A stretch of DNA of 5,018 bases from Desulfobacterales bacterium (GTDB lineage: Bacteria > Desulfobacterota > Desulfobacteria > Desulfobacterales > DAOWNP01): assembly GCA_030149595.1 (NCBI GenBank), contig JASFBI010000190.1, forward strand, positions 1-5,018, given 5' to 3'. The translations under genes were made by a program, and so were the position numbers. This document shows, one piece after another, positions 1 to 5,018 of this stretch. Every line of letters starts with the position of its first letter. The first letter of the stretch is position 1. The notes under the pieces are model-generated. The model was given only the letters and a program-made list of their open reading frames with translations, searched no databases and had not been told where the DNA came from.

Positions 1-1441
1 TTCTTTCTACCAATCGCTTCATAGATTGGTATTTTCCATTTGATTCTGCTAACATTCTTGCATAAGACAATATACTCGCTTGTAGTAGAGTCCCTGGTGT
101 CTTTTGCCACTTATCATGAAGACTAAATACGAAATTAGTATCCCCTGAATAAATATCTATCTCCGTAATCCCAACGTACATTGTTTTAATATCATTTGTC
201 CTATATGGTAGAAGTGCTTTTTGGAACCAAATTAAATAAGGATTTATTTCCCATTGTCCTTTTCCTTTTTTAATTTCCTGTTCTATCTTTTCGAAAAGTT
301 TCTTAACACTATAAACAGCATAAGGCCCTTCTTTTTCTGCAGCTCTAAATAACTTATTCCGAAATTTTTCAATATCCCAGCCAGTAAAGTCATTAATTTC
401 TGAGTAGAAGTTTGCTACCACTTTTTCTAAACTTCTTTGGTAAGGTATTCTACCTGGAGCTTCGAGATGCCATACTTCAGGAAGCCTTTGAATTTTAACG
501 GAAATTCCGGTTATTTTTTCATAAGCTTTTGCGGATTCTTCTAATAACCATGGATTACATGGTGGTAAAGGGATAAGAATAAGTTGAAGTTCTCCGCAGT
601 TTTTTTCTAAAACGGAAAAAGAAGAGATGTTGGAAATTTGCTCTCCCAGAAATTTTGCTGCTTCATTCAATAGGTATTCCTGTTCCGCATTTTTTAAAAT
701 AGCTTTTGCGCTTTCAGTTTTTAACCTCTCTTTATCAGAAAATTTTATATATTCAAAATGAGCCTCATAATTAAAGGGGGTAGTTTTTAAATGATTTTCG
801 TACACAGTTATAGCTTTTTCAGAATCAATTTCGGAAAGTAATTTAGCATATTGATGAATTTCTCGCCCCCAAAATCCCATTATAACATTTCCTTGGGAAA
901 ACGCTTCTTCATATCTATGTTTCCCTATGCATAATAAAAGCTGATTTATAAACATATCTCTTTGTTTTTCATTAGTAGCTTTTGATTTATATTCCCAATT
1001 AAAGACTCCTTTTGGTGTTCCATAGATCGTAATCAATCTTACAAAATTTTTATCTTTATTAATTAATAGTTGTATAAAATGAGCATCAATATTAATGATA
1101 TATCCGTCCTTATTTTCTAATTCTTTAGCGTAACGAACAAACGATGTTTTCAATATACCCTCTTCGACAGAGCGGTTGGACTTGGTATATTGTATGCTTA
1201 TAAATTCATTTTGGTCATTTGTAAATTGCACTTTATTCTCCTCTTGAGTCTGTGATGTTTGCCATAAGGAGAATTGATCAGGGAATACTTGTTTGTAATA
1301 AGTAGGAATAAAATCCGGGAAAAAAGATGAAATTGATTTTGGATTCTGTTGTTTTTGAGATGGAATGGCAATATCTGTCACTATGACAGCATTCATTATA
1401 AAGACTAATAAAATTATGTAAAAAGATTTTACTGTTCTCAT
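1..1441 (-). CDS. Exported archaemetzincin-like (peptidase family M54) protein, C-terminus beyond window
   Basis: This frame is open without a stop from the ATG at 1441 to the window edge: 480 whole codons plus one base, so the gene is partial. Residues 1-25 form a short basic start (MRTVK) and a hydrophobic stretch, read as a signal peptide or membrane anchor. Residues 40-150 match nothing I recognise. Residues 165-265 are helical and TPR-like (ITVYENHLKTTPFNYEAHFE). From about residue 285 it resembles archaemetzincins: LILIPLPPCNPWLLEES, then GISVKIQRLP, APGRIPYQR, and the signature GITEIDIYSGDTNFVFS (424-440), followed by ASILSYARM. The zinc-binding HExxHxxGxxH motif expected in this family would lie just past the window edge, so catalytic competence cannot be judged. 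The start is fixed by an in-frame TGA two codons upstream and a GGAGG at good distance. An extracytoplasmic zinc protease or degenerate relative is inferred; the substrate is unknown. Confidence 0.72.
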   Translation of the reverse strand, partial: MRTVKSFYIILLVFIMNAVIVTDIAIPSQKQQNPKSISSFFPDFIPTYYKQVFPDQFSLWQTSQTQEENKVQFTNDQNEFISIQYTKSNRSVEEGILKTSFVRYAKELENKDGYIINIDAHFIQLLINKDKNFVRLITIYGTPKGVFNWEYKSKATNEKQRDMFINQLLLCIGKHRYEEAFSQGNVIMGFWGREIHQYAKLLSEIDSEKAITVYENHLKTTPFNYEAHFEYIKFSDKERLKTESAKAILKNAEQEYLLNEAAKFLGEQISNISSFSVLEKNCGELQLILIPLPPCNPWLLEESAKAYEKITGISVKIQRLPEVWHLEAPGRIPYQRSLEKVVANFYSEINDFTGWDIEKFRNKLFRAAEKEGPYAVYSVKKLFEKIEQEIKKGKGQWEINPYLIWFQKALLPYRTNDIKTMYVGITEIDIYSGDTNFVFSLHDKWQKTPGTLLQASILSYARMLAESNGKYQSMKRLVER

Positions 1442-1600
1442 TTTTCATTAACCTCCTAATTTTATTACATCTAACGCCGAAAATAAGTAAACACAAAAGC
1501 CGGATCAATATTTGGATTCAGGGAAAAGCGGCTCGGCTGCTGTTCTTGATTATCTGTTTCTACGCATAGTTCTAATTATGTGTTGTTCAGGAAACTCTAT
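1442..1600. other. Intergenic region between dacB-like gene and archaemetzincin-like gene
   Basis: This 159-base gap holds no convincing gene. About 1497-1545 is noticeably richer in G and C than its surroundings. A small imperfect hairpin (1527-1541, six pairs around a TCG loop when read on the plus strand) is followed on the minus strand by TTTT then CCC, so it is at best a weak terminator for the dacB-like gene. Upstream of the archaemetzincin start, minus-strand TAAAAT (around 1458-1463) could be a -10 box, but no well-spaced -35 box is visible. A promoter here is expected from the layout rather than shown by the sequence. Confidence 0.5.
1451..1456 (-). promoter_or_regulatory. Strong Shine-Dalgarno of the archaemetzincin-like gene
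   Basis: On the minus strand this reads GGAGGT, ending 9 bases before the ATG at 1441. It decides between two ATGs: one at 1448 lies only 2 bases from the motif and opens another frame, while the one at 1441 is at normal distance and opens the long frame. It is clearly stronger than the initiation signals of dacB and murJ, which suggests independent translation of this gene. Confidence 0.75.
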
Positions 1601-2806
1601 TTAAAAACTTAAAATTTTTCTTTTAACTAACCCCATTATTGAATCTGTATTTTTATTAAAAGAGTTAACAAAAACAACATACATATAATACTTCCCGTTT
1701 CTGCTTTTTATGTAACCCGCTCTGGTACGCACACTTTTCAGTGTTCCTGTTTTAAAATATTCACCATTATTGTGCTTCATTAACTTTTTATGGGGATAAA
1801 ACTCTTTTAAAATCTTTAAAAACTCCAACGCATTTATTCTGTTTTTTACAGAAAGCCCTGACCCCTCATAAATCTTAAGGTTATCTATCTTGATAATATT
1901 TTTATGATAATTTTTTGCTGCCTTTTGAGCTTTAATTAGAGTTGCAGGATATTTCAAATATTTTGACCCTGATGCTAAAAAAAGCTGATTTGCAATAAAA
2001 TTATTTGAATAGCACAAGAGATAAGAAACAACCTCTTTTATGGAAAATTTAGATATATAGGTATACAGGATATCCCCCCTGTCCTGTTTCCTGTCATATA
2101 ACACCACACAGCCTTTTACAGACACTTTATATTTTGATAAAAAAAATTTCAAAAGATGTCCTGCATATACTCTTGACTGATTAAAGGATAAAGGAATTCT
2201 GCCATGGTCAACTCCTGATGACTCAACTTTTCTTTTCACAAAATTTAAAAGGGGTGTTTGCTTCTCTGAACTTACAAGCATACCGTTTTTATCTGTTTTA
2301 AACCACACAGTATTAAAATTGGCACAAACAGCTCCTGCCGGAGCATCATAGGGCTGAATTGTATTTTTTGTCTGACCGGAAATTACAATCGGATAGTTAA
2401 AGTATGAATCATCTACTATTATGTTGTTTATTTTATTTACTTTCAAGCTGATCTCTTTTGCTGCATCATCTATGACTTCAGATATAAAAAGAGGATCTCC
2501 ATACCCATAAATTGTAAGATCACATGTTTTTTTATTAAAATAAAAATCTGTTTTAAATCTGTAGCTGCTGCCTAAATAATAAAAAGCTGAAAGAGATGTA
2601 AGTATCTTTAGAATTGAAGCAGGAATCATTTTTTGTAAAACATTTTTCCCATAAACAATCCTCCCGCACTCATCTGCTATAATAACAGATGTTTGATTAT
2701 CTATAAGATGATTTAAATTTGAGCTGTATTCACTGCCACAGGAATAACCAGCCAAAACTTCAAATACAAGTAAAAAAAGAAAAAAAAATCTGATATTTTT
2801 CCCCAT
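1601..2806 (-). CDS. dacB: D-alanyl-D-alanine carboxypeptidase/endopeptidase, peptidase S13 (PBP4/DacB-like)
   Basis: The 401-residue product carries all three penicillin-binding active-site motifs in order and spacing: SxxK as PASILKIL (Ser64 nucleophile, Lys67), SxN as YSNNF (267-269), and KTG as FKTGTL (352-354). Other S13 hallmarks are YGYGDPLFI near 100-108, APAGAVCANFN near 155-165 and EGSGLS at 314-319. Residues 1 to about 22 are a typical signal peptide (basic start, Phe/Leu-rich core), so it should act in the periplasm, removing terminal D-Ala or cutting D-Ala-mDAP crosslinks. At 401 residues it is shorter than E. coli DacB (about 477), apparently through a reduced domain inserted between SxxK and SxN. 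The start lies 14 bases after the murJ stop; an AAAGAG overlapping that stop can serve as ribosome binding site. Co-transcription with murJ is inferred. The family is firm; carboxypeptidase versus endopeptidase preference is not. Confidence 0.93.
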   Translation of the reverse strand: MGKNIRFFFLFLLVFEVLAGYSCGSEYSSNLNHLIDNQTSVIIADECGRIVYGKNVLQKMIPASILKILTSLSAFYYLGSSYRFKTDFYFNKKTCDLTIYGYGDPLFISEVIDDAAKEISLKVNKINNIIVDDSYFNYPIVISGQTKNTIQPYDAPAGAVCANFNTVWFKTDKNGMLVSSEKQTPLLNFVKRKVESSGVDHGRIPLSFNQSRVYAGHLLKFFLSKYKVSVKGCVVLYDRKQDRGDILYTYISKFSIKEVVSYLLCYSNNFIANQLFLASGSKYLKYPATLIKAQKAAKNYHKNIIKIDNLKIYEGSGLSVKNRINALEFLKILKEFYPHKKLMKHNNGEYFKTGTLKSVRTRAGYIKSRNGKYYMYVVFVNSFNKNTDSIMGLVKRKILSF

Positions 2807-2820
2807 GCAAATTACACTCT

Positions 2821-4392
2821 TTATCTCAGAAATAAAAAGAAACGTTTAATAACAACATCTGTCAACTCAAAGAACTCTTTTACTTTCAACAGATATCCAA
2901 GTAAAAAAAGCAATAAAAGAAAAACCACACTGGTTGATAGCATTACAAAAAAAACTCCAAAAACAGTTTTTATATCTGCATAACACAATACAAACTGTCT
3001 AAACCAGTAAAGCAAAAAACCAATAACAATACCTGTTAGAATCATTTTTAATATCAAAAAACAGACAGATAAACTCCGGTTGCCTGTTTTTCTATTCCAT
3101 AAAAAATAGAGCAAAAAAACCTGAAGAGTTGCTGAAATAGAAATGGCAAAAGCCAGACCACAGGCTCCCATCATATCTGTAAAAAACTTATATAAAGGAA
3201 GACTGCACAAAACAGCAATTGTTCCAAAAACAGCAGGTGTCATGGTATTTAAAGATGCATAATACCCCCTGACCACAATAGTTTGAACAGAAAAAGCAAA
3301 AGAACCTAAAAGAAGATATAGTAAAATATCAGATGTAAAATCAGATGAGGCTGAATTAAAACTCCCCCTTTGAAATATAAGAAAAACCACTTCTCTTCTT
3401 ACAATAATCAACAAAACAGAAAAAGGAATAATCAATGACAGATATTTTATTGTTTTGTTTAAAAGATTATTTAATTCATCCACCTTTTTTTGTGCATAGA
3501 GCTTTGCCATAAACGGGAATGATGCCACAGAAACAGCTTGACCAAAAAAACCCACAAGAAGAAACATAATTCTAAAACCATAATTTAAACCGGCTATGCT
3601 TCCTGCTGGAAGATATGATCCGAAAAATTTTAAAAAAAATTCTGCTGAAAAAGTCATACCAAGCCCAACCATTAAAGGTATGGTAAGCTTTACATACTGT
3701 ATAAGATCTCTATTTAAAAAGTTAAAATTAAATTTAAACTTCATTTTAACTTTTCTGGCACCATAATACTGAAGCAGGAAGCTTCCTAAAAAAGCACCTC
3801 CCAAAACTCCCCATGAAAACCCCTCTATTTTAACATAGGGGCTTAACAAAACTCCTGCTAATATAATCCCTGCATTATAGATAAAAGGAGCAACCGCTGG
3901 TATAAAAAATTTCTCCCTGGCAAACTGACCAGCCATAACCACCCCGCCTGTAAAAAAGAAAAACTGAGCAGGAAGAATTATCCTAGTCATCTTAACTGCC
4001 AAAGACTTTGTTTCAGGATCATAAAGCCCTGGTGCAATAATTTCAACAATATCAGGTGTAAAATAAAAGGCTATAACAATGAAAATTAGAAGAACAGTTC
4101 CAAAACAAGATAAAATCGTGGAAAAAGCCTCCCAACTTCTCTCTTCATTATTCTCTTCTATATATTTTGAGAAGATTGGAATAAATGTTACAGACAAAAA
4201 ACCGCTTGCCAGTATATGATTTAAAATCTCAGGTATTACAAAAGCTACCTGATATGCATCAACCAGAGCCCCTGTACCTCCAAAATATGCTATGGACATC
4301 TCCCTTAAAAGTCCGGTAACACGGCTTAAGGCTACAGATACCATCATTATCAAAGAGGCAATAGTTATTTTTTTATATATGGATTTATTCAT
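2821..4392 (-). CDS. murJ: Lipid II flippase MurJ (MviN family, MOP superfamily)
   Basis: This 523-residue protein is hydrophobic almost throughout, with about 14 predicted membrane helices, the normal size and shape for MurJ, which flips lipid II across the inner membrane for peptidoglycan assembly. The N-terminal signature is clear: LSRVTGLLRE (Arg24 and Arg30, matching E. coli R18 and R24), Asp45 in VDAYQVAF (E. coli D39), and ASGFLSVTFIPIF. Arg274 in LNYGFRIMFLL matches E. coli R270, and VVRGYYA (369-380) followed by TP is the usual second-half motif. By eye, Asn58 and Ser63 occupy the places of E. coli R52 and E57. The ATG overlaps the stop of the preceding DUF362 gene by 8 bases, and no purine-rich ribosome binding site lies in the 20 bases before it, so translation probably depends on coupling. 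The dacB-like gene follows 14 bases downstream. Another MOP-type exporter is possible but less likely. Confidence 0.93.
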   Translation of the reverse strand: MNKSIYKKITIASLIMMVSVALSRVTGLLREMSIAYFGGTGALVDAYQVAFVIPEILNHILASGFLSVTFIPIFSKYIEENNEERSWEAFSTILSCFGTVLLIFIVIAFYFTPDIVEIIAPGLYDPETKSLAVKMTRIILPAQFFFFTGGVVMAGQFAREKFFIPAVAPFIYNAGIILAGVLLSPYVKIEGFSWGVLGGAFLGSFLLQYYGARKVKMKFKFNFNFLNRDLIQYVKLTIPLMVGLGMTFSAEFFLKFFGSYLPAGSIAGLNYGFRIMFLLVGFFGQAVSVASFPFMAKLYAQKKVDELNNLLNKTIKYLSLIIPFSVLLIIVRREVVFLIFQRGSFNSASSDFTSDILLYLLLGSFAFSVQTIVVRGYYASLNTMTPAVFGTIAVLCSLPLYKFFTDMMGACGLAFAISISATLQVFLLYFLWNRKTGNRSLSVCFLILKMILTGIVIGFLLYWFRQFVLCYADIKTVFGVFFVMLSTSVVFLLLLFLLGYLLKVKEFFELTDVVIKRFFLFLR

Positions 4393-4873
4393 TTAAATAA
4401 AACAGGTGAGGGATTTTTCTCCAGTTAAGATTTATAAGTGATGCACAAACTCTGTCAACACAAACAGGATTAAATCCTGCCACAAGCTTATTTACAGGCG
4501 GATCAGCAAACCTGCCCCCCAAATGATGCTCCACAAGGCCAATACTTGCATCAACAAGTGTTAAATCAGAAGATCTGTATCTGTGTAAATCTAAAACAGA
4601 CTGATGAATATCTTTATGAAAGGCTGCTTTTTTCCATACACCATACTGTCCCTGATAATGTTTTGGAGGAGCAATACCGACCATATTTTTTAAACTTCCT
4701 GTTATTTGAGAAAGTGAATGAGCTTTTAACACAGGAGTTGATATTATAAAACTGGAAAAAACAATCTCAGGAAGATATATTGTCGGGAAAAAAGAGCATT
4801 TATCATTTGAAATAAAATCAACTAAAGATACTTTCAGATTTTTTTTATTTTTTACTTTGTTTAACATACGCAT
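4385..4873 (-). CDS. DUF362 domain protein, N-terminally short
   Basis: The 162-residue product matches the C-terminal part of the DUF362 family (function unknown). Visible family features are STPVLKAHS (Lys50, His52), the TGSLKNMVG block (58-66), AAFHKDIHQ (83-91), DLTLVDASIGLVEHHLGG (103-120), and NPVCVDRVCA (135-144), with Asp140 in the usual place. Typical members carry roughly 100 more N-terminal residues, including a KPN motif before this part, and none is present here. An in-frame TAA at 4877-4879 blocks extension, and all three minus frames have stops between 4945 and the start. No good Shine-Dalgarno precedes the ATG at 4873; the ATG at 4867 is an alternative start. There are no Cys clusters for iron-sulfur centres. 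The 3' end overlaps murJ by 8 bases, arguing that this frame is still translated. It may be a natural short form or a decayed gene kept for its link to murJ. Confidence 0.75.
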   Translation of the reverse strand: MRMLNKVKNKKNLKVSLVDFISNDKCSFFPTIYLPEIVFSSFIISTPVLKAHSLSQITGSLKNMVGIAPPKHYQGQYGVWKKAAFHKDIHQSVLDLHRYRSSDLTLVDASIGLVEHHLGGRFADPPVNKLVAGFNPVCVDRVCASLINLNWRKIPHLFYLNE

Positions 4874-4898
4874 ATATTATTTAGTGTCTTCAATTGCA

Positions 4899-4935
4899 GG
4901 GAACACCTTTACAGGCAATCATAAAAAGTATTCCC
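4899..4935 (-). other. Hairpin between the upstream gene and the DUF362 gene
   Basis: Read on the minus strand, GGGAATACTTTT and AAAGGTGTTCCC pair over 12 positions including two G-U pairs, around a loop of about 13 bases. On the plus strand the same two positions would be A-C mismatches, so the structure fits a minus-strand transcript, the direction of all the genes here. No T run follows, so it is not a standard intrinsic terminator. It could act in mRNA processing or stability, or be chance. Confidence 0.4.
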
Positions 4936-4944
4936 TGTTTCCCT

Positions 4945-5018
4945 CTACTCTATAAGCTCACAAACCTTATCAACAAGCTTTTCAATACCTTTGGCAATAT
5001 CTTTAATTGTCGGCCCTA
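4945..5018 (-). CDS. C-terminal end of an unidentified protein (partial)
   Basis: From the window edge one minus frame is open for 23 full codons and ends at a TAG (4945-4947). The readable peptide is GPTIKDIAKGIEKL followed by VDKVCELIE. It looks like an amphipathic C-terminal helix, with regular Ile/Leu/Val spacing among charged residues. The other two minus frames contain early stops. I do not recognise the family, and it does not resemble the missing N-terminal half of DUF362. The 71-base gap to the DUF362 start leaves room for one transcript to cover both. Real coding is likely but rests on a short stretch. Confidence 0.45.
   Translation of the reverse strand, partial: GPTIKDIAKGIEKLVDKVCELIE

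Noticed and set aside
1278..1508. A 76-codon minus-strand frame starting with TTG at 1508
   Set aside because: It overlaps the first 55 or so codons of the much longer archaemetzincin-like frame, has a hydrophobic but unrecognised product, and the GGAGG fits the ATG at 1441 better.
1527..1541. A GC-rich imperfect hairpin considered as an intrinsic terminator of the dacB-like gene
   Set aside because: The stem is only six pairs, contains an A-C mismatch in the minus-strand transcript, and is followed by just four T. It is mentioned only within the intergenic entry.
4546..4749. A 67-codon plus-strand frame
   Set aside because: It lies wholly inside the DUF362 gene on the opposite strand, whose conserved motifs explain this sequence; no ribosome binding site or family match is seen.
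4839..4853. A8 and A6 runs on the coding strand near the DUF362 start, considered as a frameshift site that would recover the missing N-terminus
   Set aside because: Both other minus frames also have stops shortly upstream, so slippage here would not connect to any longer frame.

Overview
The window looks like AT-rich bacterial chromosome in which every supportable gene lies on the minus strand, so the genes read from high to low coordinates. A lipid II flippase (MurJ) and a periplasmic D,D-peptidase (S13 family, DacB/PBP4-like) with a signal peptide point to a peptidoglycan-building, probably Gram-negative, cell. The MurJ sequence style and the DUF362 neighbour remind me of Desulfobacterota (Deltaproteobacteria). 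This is an impression from memory, not a demonstrated placement.

Layout in reading direction: (1) 5018-4945, the last 23 codons of an unrecognised gene. (2) 4944-4874, a short spacer holding an RNA-type hairpin. (3) 4873-4385, a 162-residue protein with only the C-terminal part of a DUF362 domain. (4) 4392-2821, a full-length MurJ whose start overlaps the DUF362 stop by 8 bases and has no Shine-Dalgarno of its own. (5) 2806-1601, a compact D-alanyl-D-alanine carboxypeptidase/endopeptidase, 14 bases after murJ. (6) 1600-1442, an intergenic gap with a locally GC-richer patch. (7) 1441-1, a long gene that runs off the window edge with no in-frame stop. It encodes an exported protein with a TPR-like middle and the front part of an archaemetzincin (M54) zinc peptidase domain.

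Genes 3 to 5 look like one operon. MurJ moves lipid-linked peptidoglycan precursor across the inner membrane, and the DacB-like enzyme trims the polymer in the periplasm. The DUF362 fragment appears tied to murJ by translational coupling, though its own function is unknown. The archaemetzincin gene is separated by 159 bases, has its own strong ribosome binding site and is probably an independent unit.

The points most worth a second look are the large exported archaemetzincin, the N-terminally short DUF362 gene in front of murJ, and MurJ substitutions at two positions that are charged in E. coli. I found no CRISPR array, tRNA, rRNA, insertion sequence or convincing phage signal.
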